Of a stretch of DNA of 64,000 nucleotides, positions 34,601 to 45,384 are shown one piece after another. The notes beneath the pieces were generated by a model that was not told the DNA's origin, ran no database searches, and saw nothing but the letters and a program-made list of their open reading frames with translations. Source of the DNA: Lobosporangium transversale (Eukaryota > Mortierellomycota > Mortierellomycetes > Mortierellales > Mortierellaceae); NCBI RefSeq assembly GCF_002105155.1, contig NW_019028991.1:434001-498000 (forward strand). Direction: 5' to 3'. Numbering within the stretch: position 1 is the stretch's first letter; every line of letters starts with the position of its first letter. Made by a program: the position numbers and the translations under genes.

Positions 34601-37600
34601 ATGGGTTCCGTTGTCCACGCAACGACTTCTACCCATCCATCCCTGCTGTATGCTCCCATTAGTAACAATAGTAGCGAGAGCGATTCAGGCGAGCACGACG
34701 TTGAAACTGCAACGCAAAAGCCAAAGACTACCAAGCTGGCTCCAACTACAGTCACTACCACTACTTCTACTATTCTCGGAACGGCTGCATCAGCACAATC
34801 AAAAGGACACTTGGAGGATTATTCTAATCCTGCGACCGTGGCGCCAGAAGAGGAAATAAAGAATACAACTGGCTTACAAACGTTTGAAGGAAAGTCCACA
34901 TCGTCGTCTTCTTCAAAAAGGGGTCGAAAGCCGAAGGCAAGGCCTCCATCACAGTTGGGAGGCTCGCTTCCGAAGTTGTCCAAGAAGGCGAAATTACCAA
35001 AATTAACAGCATTTCATTTGTCGCCTGAACAACTGAAGCATCCACTCTTTCTTGCCATTGCACGAGTCTTAGTTGCTCGTGGGAACCATTGGCAGAGTGC
35101 GACCGATTTAGTTGGTATGCTCTTGAATATAAAGCCAGAATAGAAGGCCGACAAAAAAAGTTGTATAATTGAAGAGGCGAAATTCAATTAATGCATGTTC
35201 AATTTACGCGTGTATGGACATCAGAATTCAGCTGGAGCGACTAACAATTATACCACTTTAACAACAATAACAATAGAAGGTATACGATATTATAAGCTTG
35301 CTAGTCTCGGGTACGTAACACGGTCTTTGACATGCACAGCTAATTTAAACGCAAGTTTCATGTTCCTTAGAAGTAATGTATTGACAAGCTCTCTTCTCTC
35401 TTTGCTGTCTTCTTTATTTATTTTGTTCGGAATATAGTGGTCAAACACCACGGGGCACAGTCCAAGGCGCCATCTCCACAGCTTTGACCACCGCCCATAA
35501 TCTAGGCACATTTGAGCCGATCGAGAAGAAAAAAATGAGCAGCACTACCTATTATCGGATGGCACCCAGTGCATTAGATCCCTCACTTCATCTGAACGGC
35601 AATGACTCGGATGCAACCGAGTCAGATTCTAATAACTCACCACCACCAGGTAATTTAGCAGTTAACCAAAGGAATACAGAATTGGAAATATGGATAATAT
35701 TTGAACATCTTTCTGATTAGCATCTTTGGCGATTTTGAATTCTATTATAGTACCTCTATCAAAAAAACCAAGAAAGATAAAAACTGAAGTTACATCCAGA
35801 TCTAGATCAAGTTCCAAAATGACAACAGTGACCTCAACATCGAATGCAAAACGGAAAACAAAGGAACCCACCAGCAATGAGACGAGCCAGGGAACAAGTA
35901 GAAATAATAAGAGGAAATCAGTTTCTGGATGGTCAGATACCTTGAGCTCGGATAGCTCGGAGGATGATACCCGACCTTATACCTCTAGAAGTCGTTCGAA
36001 TTCCAAAAATCACCATAATAACCACAAACAGTCCCTTGCTAGCTCAAAGCGGACGAGAACAGGATCACCCAATATAACCACATCCTCCCGGTCAAAAGCA
36101 CCTGAACGGAAGAACTCTATTCCTAATGGACTTAAGAAGTTACCAAAAGGATATGTATATGATACCGAAATTAATCAAGCGGCTCTGATGAAACTCTCTA
36201 TCAACCCCTCACAGACCGGAGAATACATGCGACATCTCAAGTATGTGAATAGTCTTGAGCGGATTAAAAAAAGCTTGATCTCATTTCGCTGTCTCTAATT
36301 ATTATTATTATTGCTTCATAATCTACGACTGATTATAGGGGGAAAAACGCACAAGAAAACAATTTCCCTGATCGGCGAGGCGAATTTGGTGTTGATCTCA
36401 CACAGGAGCCCTCTACATTTGCGATAGAGCAGCAAACGGGATACACATACCCGCGACTTCGAAATAGTGGTAGAGAACGCCTACCTAAGGGCGATTGTGA
36501 GGATGGTTACGCAATTGCAGATTTGAAGCATAAGGGAGGGGGATTTCTAGGACGACTGTTCTGTATCACAGATGGCCACGGCGGCCGAGCCTGCTCCTCA
36601 TTTGTAGTTGCAACAATACCAGGGGCTTTGCAGGTCATTTTTGGGAAATATAAGCCTACAGACCTCTCTCAGCCATCAGTACAGGAGCTAATCAAGAACC
36701 AGATCACAGAGGCTATTCGCTTGATCGATAAGGAGTACCTTGAATACAAGAAGCAGCAGTACCTGCGTTTTAAAGCGAAGCAAATTATAAATGACCCGGG
36801 AAGTGATGGTACAACGTTGATTGTCAATATTTTTATCGATAAGTGGCTCATTTGTTTAAACCTGGGTGATTCAAGGACTATGATGGGTAGTCGGGATTCT
36901 GTAGGCCGTTGGAATGTGGATTTTTATAGTGAAGACCATACGCCATCATTAGAGAGACTTGCACAAACAATCTATGCTAATGGTGGAGAGTTTGTGACAC
37001 ATGACGATAAGATCATCAAGTTTGATCCGAATTTAAAGAACGACAAGAAGCATCGCCAGTCACTGAAGGAAGCCAGAATTCGTGTCAAGGATGGCGAGTC
37101 AAATCAGTACGGTATCCCATTCCGGACAAAGAATGGACATTGCGCCTCTGTTAACCTTGGCGCCTGCATTGGAGATGTTCTTTATAAGCTTGATCCTGTT
37201 AACCCAGTGCTGAGTTGCAAGCCTGATATAACGTTCATTGACATCACTGATATTCAGCAGGGATTTCTCCTCATGGCTTCGGATGGACTCTGGGATTATG
37301 TTCAGCGTGGTGGGAAGGTGCAGGACCAGAACGCCACTGTTTGTCAATTTGTGGGCGATAAAATTGATCGAGGCTGGAATCACCAGCGAATAGTTTATAC
37401 TTTGTCGGATCGCGAGAATGCCACAGGGCTATACTCAGAATCCATACAGGAGTATGATGATTTTACAGCAATCCTCGTGACCTTTAGTAAACAACAGTTG
37501 ATATATCAGCAGAGGAAGTATCAGGAAGAAGAGGATCAAGAGCTGATGCTTCAGAAGCAGCGGATACAAGAGAAGCAGATCCTATTGATGCATCAGCAGC

Positions 37601-38007
37601 AGTTAAAACAACGAGAGATCGAGAGACAGCAACAGCTTCAGCAATTGAAGATTCAAACGGAGAAAGCAGAGCTCGAACAGCTGCGCCGGGAGCAGGAACT
37701 CTTGCGCAAGGCAAAGAAAGCTCAGGGAGAGACAGATTCGGACTCAGATATGATGGGACATGAGCATGAGCGTGAGCATGAGCATGAGCATGAGCATGAG
37801 CATGGAGCTAAGTCTGAGGCATGTTCGAACGAGATTGTATCAAAAATATCAAAAAAAACTAAAAAACCTTCTGATTCTGTCTACAATCCAACATGCGCCA
37901 CACCGCCCGAGCCACCCATGTCTGAAGCTGTCGCAGCTAAGCAAAAGGAAGTGCTGGAGACAAGTCTTCAGATCGTTCAATCTCTCGCCTCCTCCAGCGA
38001 AGTATAA
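34601..38007 (+). CDS. AT-hook/winged-helix (HARE-HTH-like) protein fused to PP2C phosphatase
   Basis: Five exons, 34601-35114, 35277-35310, 35438-35649, 35751-36240 and 36339-38007, give 972 aa with all phases consistent. The N-terminus has an AT-hook-like KRGRKPKARPP (about residues 106-117). A winged-helix segment split over three exons follows (about 148-215: HPLFLAIARVLVARGNHWQ, GIRYYKLASLGGQTPRGT), which resembles HARE-HTH domains. Residues 240-410 are basic and Ser-rich. The PP2C domain (about 465-800) keeps the metal-site acidic residues: CEDGY, ITDGHGG, LMASDGLWD and YDDFTAILV, plus LGDSRTMM; it is probably an active Mg/Mn-dependent Ser/Thr phosphatase. A Gln-rich coiled coil (about 800-880) and His-Glu repeats end the protein. 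The nuclear setting is inferred from the DNA-binding segments. AATAAA lies at 38034. Confidence 0.82.
37759..37803. repeat. (CATGAG)n hexanucleotide repeat in the PP2C gene
   Basis: About seven units encode alternating His-Glu near the C-terminus, with one CGTGAG variant. Confidence 0.9.
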
Positions 38008-38754
38008 TTAGCATTGTTTAAATATTTTTTCACAATAAAAAAAATTCATTTAAAGTATTTTGAAAAGGTTAAGAGTGGCGAATACGACGTCAATTGAAAT
38101 TATTAAATCCTGAGTAGATTTTGTTGATCAACTGCAGGTTCCTTGATTGAGATACTAAGATCATAACCACAGTTTCACGAAGGAACAAACCACAAATCTA
38201 GTCGGGTTGACATGAAAGGCTCTGTCACGTGCTTTTTTTTTTGTGTGTGTGTGTTTCAATTGTTGCTTTTCTCACCTTTTCTCACCTTAACTTCCTTCGA
38301 CTTGAGTGGCAAATATACTTGTAAAAAAAAGAAGAAAAAAAAAGTAAATGATACTAGCGACTTCTTGATCCTGTCTGTATACAAGGAATGGCATGTGTAG
38401 GAATGTCCAGAGCATTCATGTTCTCAATTCTGGGAACAAGCAGATCTCAGACTCTGAAAACATTCCAATACCAGTAGCAGCAACAATAGATAGCCTGACC
38501 TCATGTGCAGAACGAGTTGGCTGTAGGGGGAAGGGATCCGAGGAACACAAATGAATTTCAACATGTTTTAAAGGGCCTTTTTTTTTATTATTATTCAACA
38601 ATTTTATTTTTTATAAATGTGCTCCCACTTAGTTTCTCACGCTCATCATTCGAACCAAGAAGAAAGCATATCTGCACTACTGCATTTTCACACGCTATCC
38701 TAAAAACACACACGCAATCAAAGCACGTATAAATTTATATATCAATAATATATC
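38008..38754. other. Intergenic DNA between PP2C and 4EHP genes
   Basis: It holds the PP2C poly(A) signal AATAAA at 38034-38039, T/GT-rich DNA near 38230, A-rich DNA near 38320-38345, and the 4EHP promoter and leader. No coding exon is supportable. Confidence 0.6.
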
Positions 38755-40186
38755 ATGGAGTCAGCTTGGGGTATTTCTCGCAAGTCGTAAGTTTTTTTTT
38801 TTTTTTTTTTTTTTGTATGTGATCACAAATGTTATTTACTAGTTTATGGTACAACAGTCAATTAACAGCCTCGTTCTATTGGTGAATTGACAAACATTAA
38901 AAACATCAGAACTCGCGATCATAGCGGGCCGTCATCGACAGAGGCAGGGGCAGGGGCAGGGACAGGTGCAGGGACAGGGACAGGAGCAGGGGGCTTGAAA
39001 CTTGTTCAACTTCAACGCCACATTCCTGCTCTCAGTAGAGGCTTACCTACACTATTAACTATCTCATCCTCTACCATCTCTTCAGGACCCCTCAGCAGTA
39101 GTGCTCACGGATCAGGCGTTATCCACCCCAGATTATCCGCATTCCTCACAAGCCCTAGCACTACTTTTGAGTCCTCATCAACAGGTTCTAGCAATAACTA
39201 TAATCATAGCATTAGTCAATATGCTGGAGGAATCGAGTCAGAGTCAGCGCCGACAACGCATGGTGCTCTCTCAAATTTAGGAAGTTTTGCAGGCGGTAAT
39301 GGCGAATTGGGGAAAGGGTCGAGTGGAGAAGAACTCCATGCTTCATCTAAGAGCACTACCACCAGTCTTTCCACATCAACTCCAACCTTATCCTCTGGGA
39401 ATGTTTTGCTTCATATCCCTGGATCATCCGAAACTCATCCATTGCACTACAATTGGGTATTCTGGTTCATGCATCGGGCACCTGGCAGTAAGATCTTGAA
39501 TTACGAAAGCTCCATGAAGAAGATTACAACCTTTGGATCTGTAAGTCCTTGTTTGTTTTTTGTTTTGTTTTTGCTGCTGTTGTCCTATTAGGAGTTACAT
39601 ACTTGTTCTAATCAAAACAATATTATATCTGCTAGGTTGAAGCTTTTTGGGCTGTATATTCACATCTTCGCCGACCGAATGAGTTGCCACATGTGAGTGA
39701 TTATCACCTGTTTAAGCAGGGAGTGCGGCCAGTATGGGAGGATCCTGCCAACATCAGTGGAGGCAAATGGATCGTGAGGCTTAAGAAGGGTTTAGCGAGC
39801 CGGTACTGGGAGAATTTGGTATGTCCTCCTGTAGCGTTTTTTTTTTAAAAAAAAAACTTGTCCCGTATCCGCTTCCAACTTTAATTAATGGCATATCGCT
39901 CCTTTTTTTGTTTAAACCATCTTTTTTTACGCAGGCAATGGCAGTCATTGGAGATCAGTTTGATGTAGGGTCTGAAATCTGTGGAATTGTATTGTCTATT
40001 CGTGGAGCAGAGGATATCCTCTCGATATGGAATAAGTCAGCAGATGAGGGCCGTATCAATCTAAAGATTCGAGATACTATGAAACGGGTCCTGGATCTCC
40101 CTATAGACACTGTCATGGAATACAAAAGCCATAACGATGCACTTAAGGATAATACTAGTTTTAGAAACACTGACATATTTAGATGA
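38755..40186 (+). CDS. EIF4E2: eIF4E type 2 / 4EHP cap-binding protein
   Basis: Exons 38755-38786, 38910-39540, 39636-39818 and 39935-40186 give 365 aa; joins are CAAGTC|GTAAGT, GGATCT|GTAAGT and AATTTG|GTATGT with AG acceptors, all in phase. Residues 11-180 are a Gly-Ala-Thr repeat and Ser-rich tail. The eIF4E fold (about 185-350) is of the 4EHP class: HPLHYNWVFWFMHRAPG, a Tyr (ILNYESS) where eIF4E-1 has the first cap-stacking Trp, VEAFWAVYSHLRRP, VWEDPANISGGKW with the second cap-stacking Trp, LASRYWENL and ISIWNKSA. 4EHP binds the mRNA 5' cap weakly and blocks translation of selected mRNAs in the cytoplasm. It converges on the beta-repeat gene with 213 bp between stops. The N-terminal extension is long for the family. 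Confidence 0.9.
38792..38814. repeat. T23 tract directly at a 5' splice site
   Basis: It starts 5 nt after the 4EHP exon 1 boundary (TC|GTAAG then T23), so the intron opens with a U-rich stretch. Confidence 0.9.
38939..38994. repeat. Hexanucleotide repeat in 4EHP exon 2
   Basis: Imperfect 6-bp units (gcaggg, acaggg, acaggt types) encode a Gly-Ala-Gly-Thr tract of about 18 residues in the N-terminal extension. Confidence 0.85.
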
Positions 40187-40399
40187 ATAGAAAATCCTAT
40201 TTATTTCGGCGATATCGCAAATATGCTGAATATAGTACTTATTTTTCATGTTAAATCGCAGTATGAAAAAAAGAGGGAGGGAGAGAGAAAGAAAAGGAAC
40301 ACGGTGCTGGAGCTGTCATCGAACATAGAAACACGATTGCACAGGTCATGTTTATTGTTTAAGCTTTTACTTTCCTTTTTTGCCCTTCTCATTCTTTGT

Positions 40400-41757
40400 T
40401 CAAGCTGAAGCCGAGCTGAGACCGGCGGGATAGAACCGCAGGGCTGCTGAACCGTTGGAGCTGAGGGCAGTGAACTCACTAGGTCCCTTCTTGATACGGT
40501 ATCCATTCTTTAAGTATGTCTTATCATGTTCCAAAACCAAATGTGTGCCTTCGACGATTGTGGATGCATTGCTAGTTTCGAGTCTGAACTTGCCTTCAAA
40601 CTCCTCGGTCTTAATGAAAGATAAAATATAAGCATGGAGTCTGGTTAAAAAAAATGTTTCCTTTGGCGATACGATCATTTTTAGTGACGAGGTGGGGAAA
40701 CAAAAGAGAGAATATACTACATACCAAGTTGACAGAAATAGAAGCATTTGATGACTCTGCGATACCCTTCAAAGGCCTATCCTTGGGCGCCATGACGGAT
40801 GAGACAATACCACCATTTGTAGTCTTGTTCACAATCTCCAAAGCCTGTCCCGTTTGACTGGCATCGACATTGAAGTTAATTTTTGCATTTGAGGTCGAGG
40901 CATTGATCGATGAGGCACGATCGGCTTTGCCTATGAGAGCTCCTACAGAGATCCGATCATTCCTGGTCAAAATCTTCATCCAAAGACCATGAGAAGTCTC
41001 TGTGGCCGTCACATGCATATCGATCGATGCATTCGAAGTTTGAGTCAAGACTTTGGACTGCTCACCATCGATTGCATCTTTCATATTGAGTTCTACAGAA
41101 ATAGATCCATTTGAAGAACTCAGATCAACGTGGCCAGCCTCAAAGACGCCCGAAATGTTGGCATTGGATGTCTGGAGCTTGACAATGTCGGAGTGGATGG
41201 GTTCCAACGAGATGGAACCGTTTGAGAGAGTGGACTTGATCGATCTAAAGGTCAAAGTGGCAAGATTGTCGCCAGAGAACGATGTAGAGGGAGCCATAAC
41301 AAGGAGAGATTCCACTGAGGTGGTGGATCGAGGGTATTGGATAGTGGTTTCATGATAGAAATTGTGCGAAGTATAATCTTCTGGTGTCTTTTCAAATGAA
41401 TGTCATGGTGTCAGTATTATTTTTTCTCTGTCCTGCCAATGCTGTTTATTTTTTTTCTTTTTCTTCCTACTTTACCTGCAAGAAAAAAGTAAAAGTCCCA
41501 TTATCGATCTTGGGAGTAATAGACACATCTTCCCTATCTCTTTCAGTCACCACCCAAACCCGTGTGGAGATACGGCCCAGTCCTGTCTCATCTGTCTCGG
41601 AGCCACCGTGGACAAGAAATACTTTGCCAGACAACTTGCCTTTAGCGGAAAAGATCACGTTCGGATACTCCTTGGGGTTAAAAGTCGTGTCATCGTTAGG
41701 GACACGTACAGGGATCGTAGGCTTGTTAGGATAACTGTTAAAGATGGCGTTGAGCAT
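40400..41757 (-). CDS. DUF4097-like beta-repeat protein
   Basis: Three exons on the minus strand: 41757-41476, 41387-40725 and 40609-40400; 384 aa, all phase 0. Intron 1 has a clear TACTGAC branch-point word. The protein carries many short beta units spaced by Ser-Asn turns: TLSNGSISLEP, QTSNANISGVF, SSSNGSISVEL, QTSNASIDMHV, STSNAKINFNV, ESSNASISVNL, ETSNAS. This pattern is typical of DUF4097/adhesin-like beta-solenoid domains. There is no signal peptide or membrane segment, so it is probably cytosolic or secreted by another route. The function is unknown. Its start faces the 3' end of the hydrolase gene on the same strand. Confidence 0.75.
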
Positions 41758-42287
41758 TTTTTGTTTAATTTGTTTTCTTTCTTTATGGAAACTGACGTAG
41801 TGTTGAGAAAAAGACGATGAAAAAAAAAAAAAAAAAAAAAAAAAATCAATAATTCACAAGCCTTTATATATCATATTATTTTAGGGCTCGTGATTTATTA
41901 ATTTTTTGCCAAGGCTGGGCACGGCGAAAGGCGCGTTGGAAATCTCTCATGGTTTTTGTGTGTATGGCAATTATGCTATGCTAATAAGCTTTATAATTTC
42001 TTGGCCAAGAAATAAGAAGGACTGTAAGCCCTTCTCGCTCTTTTCCGCAGAGTTTCGACTCTAAAGAGATCTGGATTATCCATCAACTGATGTCCTATGG
42101 TGACTATACAAGTACAGCAGAGCAGAGCAGAAGAGAAGCTGGGATTGATCAAGTCTATGAAAACAGGCAGTTTTAGCAACTACAAGCCTTTAATCGTTGG
42201 GCGGGATACGGGTATAAACCAATGGGCTTGAATATTGGAGAGTTGAGGAGCTGTGCAGATAACGAATGAAAGCGGATCCTTCAAGGT

Positions 42288-42324
<37 letters not shown>

Positions 42325-42449
42325 AAACCTATTAGCCTTTTATTGCATGGTAAATTGCAGTGCTGTAAATAAAACTATCCAACTGCGGTATATACTATGA
42401 TAGTAATGACCAATAAGTTAGTTGCCACACGCGCTCAGCCATAGACTAA
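41758..42449. other. Spacer between beta-repeat and hydrolase genes
   Basis: It holds an A tract at 41819-41845 just upstream of the beta-repeat gene, a T tract at 42292-42320, and about 100 bp of hydrolase 3' flank. No gene is seen. Confidence 0.6.
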
Positions 42450-44714
42450 TTAGTGGCTCTTGACTGTCTGTGCTTGAATTTGTAGAAGTTCCGGCACTAC
42501 CTGCTTTGATTGGACCATAGATGGGCCTCGTGTATATCCACTTGGTCTAACGACTGGCTCAAAGCCTAGTCCAAGTGTAGGGTTTGCGGGACCTAGGCCA
42601 AGGCTCGGGTTTGGCGCCGGCACCGGCGGGATATTATTATTATTTGGTAACTGTGCGTTCACCTGACTATTAGCTTCCAAGGCCATCTGCATCCCAGTGT
42701 AGCCGCTATTGCCAGCATTCTGGTAATTGCTGACAGATTTCTTCGACAGAGTGCGTACCACACCTCCAGAGATGCGTCTACCAAGGGAGCCCTCTCTTGA
42801 AAGTGATCCAAGACAAACCTTTCTGATGAAAAATGAAACAACGTTGATAAAATCATTGGGCTTCTCCTCCTGCGGCAAATGTCCAGAATGCTTAATGATC
42901 TTGAGCACCTGTGGCACATTCAACTGGCGCACACTCTGGAGGATTTCAAATAGTCGGAGAGTCTCAATGGTAGGGACCACATCGTCCACATCGCCTGTCA
43001 TCACCAAAGTTGAGAGTTCTGTCAGGCGTTGAAGGTGCTTGTTAATTTTGTAGCTTGTCCTATACTTGGTTACATTTGCGAGTCCTCTCCAGAAACCATC
43101 GTCTTTTGTCGGACCCATGTACATCTCGATAGTACTGGGATCCGACATCATGACTTTAGGCTTATAATAAAACTGTTGCAACGGCCCATGGTTGCCATAC
43201 AAGCCACGGTAGATCCAGTTCATTGGTGGCGGATACGTAACACAGGCACGGAGATAAAGCGGTGGGGCCTCATCAAGAATCGCAGGTGCTACCAAAATCA
43301 GACCACGCACGACTTCGGGTTTCGAGAGCGCAACAGCCAAGGCAATTGTGGCCCCAGTATCATTTCCAATCAGGATCAAGTTCTGGTCCATGCCAAGGCT
43401 TTCAAGTAAGGTCTGCGTAATCGCCAGAACGCTTCCATTTTTGTAGGGGTTCGCTTTCTTAGGCCAGGTCGCAGGCTTCTCCGAAAACCCATGGCCGACT
43501 CGATCAAACGAGAGGACTCTACACCCAGTACGGTCTGCCAGTGTCTGCTGAACCTTGCGCCATGTGCCCAGGTTGGAGAGCGCACCATGGAAGAGGATGA
43601 TGTTGCGGCCATTGCCATTAACTCGGAATGAGGGGTCAAAGGTCGGGTATGTGATCTTATAGTGAATTTTCCAGTTATGAACAGTGACAAAGCCCTCTTT
43701 TTCGGCAAAGTGCTTCAGTTGTGGGATGATAGTGGTGCTTTGGGCGCGTTGTGTGGAAGCTGCTGGGGGCGTTGCATTCACATTAGTGTTCCGACGTGAT
43801 GCTGGGGGTTTCAAGGGTGATGCAGGGACAGAACCATCGGCAATACTAGACGCGATAATGGTATTGTTGGCATTGCTGAGGGGGTTAGCTCCGTGGGCCT
43901 TATTTGAGGTGCCCTTGGTGAACTTCTCATGGTACACGGGCAGACCTGGAGCAAGGGCTTTGGTAGGAGACGCAGGCGAGGCTGGGCCCTGCCTTTTGAA
44001 AGTGGGCGAAATTGGTGATTTGGGTGATTTAGGTGACTTTGTTGGATTGTTTTTGAATAGAGTTTCATTAAAGTTAAGCTGGGTGTTAATGCTGACAGGA
44101 ATCCGGTGCGTGTTGGATGATGATGATAGCGCTGTTGTTGTTGTTGCTGTCACTGCCGGCTCAACCATGATTGCTGCGTTTGTTATATCTTGTTTCGATG
44201 ACGACAATGACGATACTCCTGTTCCTGATCCTGTACCTGTTGATTGCGTTCCTTCATTTTTCATTTGCATGTCATTTCTTTCTCCCTGTACGACCATTCG
44301 TCCTGGTTGTGAGCTTTCGCTTTTTGAATTACAATTGTCGATTGTGCTTTGGATGTTATTGTTGCTACTGGTCTCTAGTGTAACTTCGCACATATTGTCG
44401 TCATCAGTTTTTTTGTCGAGCTCCTGCTGAAGCACAATGTTGATATCTTCCTCCTCTACCAAGATATCCTCATCCTCAATATCATCCTCGTCTTCATCAC
44501 TGACAATGTCGTCCTCACTATGGCCCTCCATACCATTTTCGATGCCCTGATAAATGACGTCTTCCTCGTCATTGTGTCCAACATCAACATGGTCAATACC
44601 AACACCTAATCGCAAAAACTGTGTGGCTGCAGGGTTGGCATAGGGCACTGAAGGGGCTGCACTGCTCGATCGTCTACGAAGGAAAGAGATCCCGTTTGAA
44701 TTGGCTCGTTGCAT
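42450..44714 (-). CDS. Alpha/beta-hydrolase with Asp nucleophile and long disordered flanks
   Basis: A single 754-aa exon. Residues 1-330 are low complexity: an acidic stretch (about 50-100), Ser/Thr-rich segments and a Lys-Ser-Pro repeat. The hydrolase core is at about 335-635: oxyanion-hole ILFHGALSNLG, then SFDRVGHGFSEKP, nucleophile elbow LIGNDTGA (about residue 451), acid in VMTGDVDDVVP (about 571) and catalytic His in HSGHLPQEEKP (about 607). A G-x-D-x-G elbow with Asp rather than Ser is typical of haloalkane dehalogenases and epoxide hydrolases. The family is therefore clear but the substrate is not. The C-terminus (640-754) is Asn/Pro-rich. The start is the first ATG after upstream stops. 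Confidence 0.85.
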   Translation of the reverse strand: MQRANSNGISFLRRRSSSAAPSVPYANPAATQFLRLGVGIDHVDVGHNDEEDVIYQGIENGMEGHSEDDIVSDEDEDDIEDEDILVEEEDINIVLQQELDKKTDDDNMCEVTLETSSNNNIQSTIDNCNSKSESSQPGRMVVQGERNDMQMKNEGTQSTGTGSGTGVSSLSSSKQDITNAAIMVEPAVTATTTTALSSSSNTHRIPVSINTQLNFNETLFKNNPTKSPKSPKSPISPTFKRQGPASPASPTKALAPGLPVYHEKFTKGTSNKAHGANPLSNANNTIIASSIADGSVPASPLKPPASRRNTNVNATPPAASTQRAQSTTIIPQLKHFAEKEGFVTVHNWKIHYKITYPTFDPSFRVNGNGRNIILFHGALSNLGTWRKVQQTLADRTGCRVLSFDRVGHGFSEKPATWPKKANPYKNGSVLAITQTLLESLGMDQNLILIGNDTGATIALAVALSKPEVVRGLILVAPAILDEAPPLYLRACVTYPPPMNWIYRGLYGNHGPLQQFYYKPKVMMSDPSTIEMYMGPTKDDGFWRGLANVTKYRTSYKINKHLQRLTELSTLVMTGDVDDVVPTIETLRLFEILQSVRQLNVPQVLKIIKHSGHLPQEEKPNDFINVVSFFIRKVCLGSLSREGSLGRRISGGVVRTLSKKSVSNYQNAGNSGYTGMQMALEANSQVNAQLPNNNNIPPVPAPNPSLGLGPANPTLGLGFEPVVRPSGYTRGPSMVQSKQVVPELLQIQAQTVKSH

Positions 44715-45133
44715 CTTCGGCTATATCGAATAGTTGCTTTTCCTAGTTTCCTAAAGGCAGCCTTTTCTTTTTGTAGTGAATCAATAAAAACTAAGAGTAT
44801 ATGAAAAATGAGTGTTTTATGTTGATAAAGGGCGTTATGCAACGGGGATAACTATGAATGCGTGAGGACCGAATGAGGATAATGTTGACAAGGACGCCAA
44901 GAAGTAAAAATGAATGGATATCAAAATGGGTGCGAGGTGAATGAAGAGAAAAGAAGGAAGGATGTCAAAATAGCATTTATTGCTCAATTGCTCTCAGGAA
45001 CCTGAAATGCACCTCTTTTCTAAATCGTTAGACGCCACCAACATCTGGAAATATTCTCAACAGGTGATTCATAATCTATATAATGCAATCTTTTTATTAT
45101 TGTTATTGCTGTACGAGCATGATGAAAATTGCG
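44715..45133. other. Spacer between hydrolase and MULE-derived genes
   Basis: It contains the hydrolase promoter side and the 3' flank of the MULE-derived gene, both on the minus strand. No coding sequence is seen. Confidence 0.6.
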
Positions 45134-45350
45134 TCATGGAATCTGAATAGGCTGGGATTCACCAGGAGATCCACTGCCTTCTACATTAAATTCTGTACTA
45201 AATGCTTTTTGTAACATGTATATCGCACAGTCCGCACGTAGACTCCGTTCCCTGTCCAAGCGATATCTTTTAAGGACACTCCGCCAACCCTCGACCAAGC
45301 CTTTCGTGTCTACGTGCTGATAATTCTAAATGTAGATGAGTTAGAAACTT

Positions 45351-45384
<34 letters not shown>

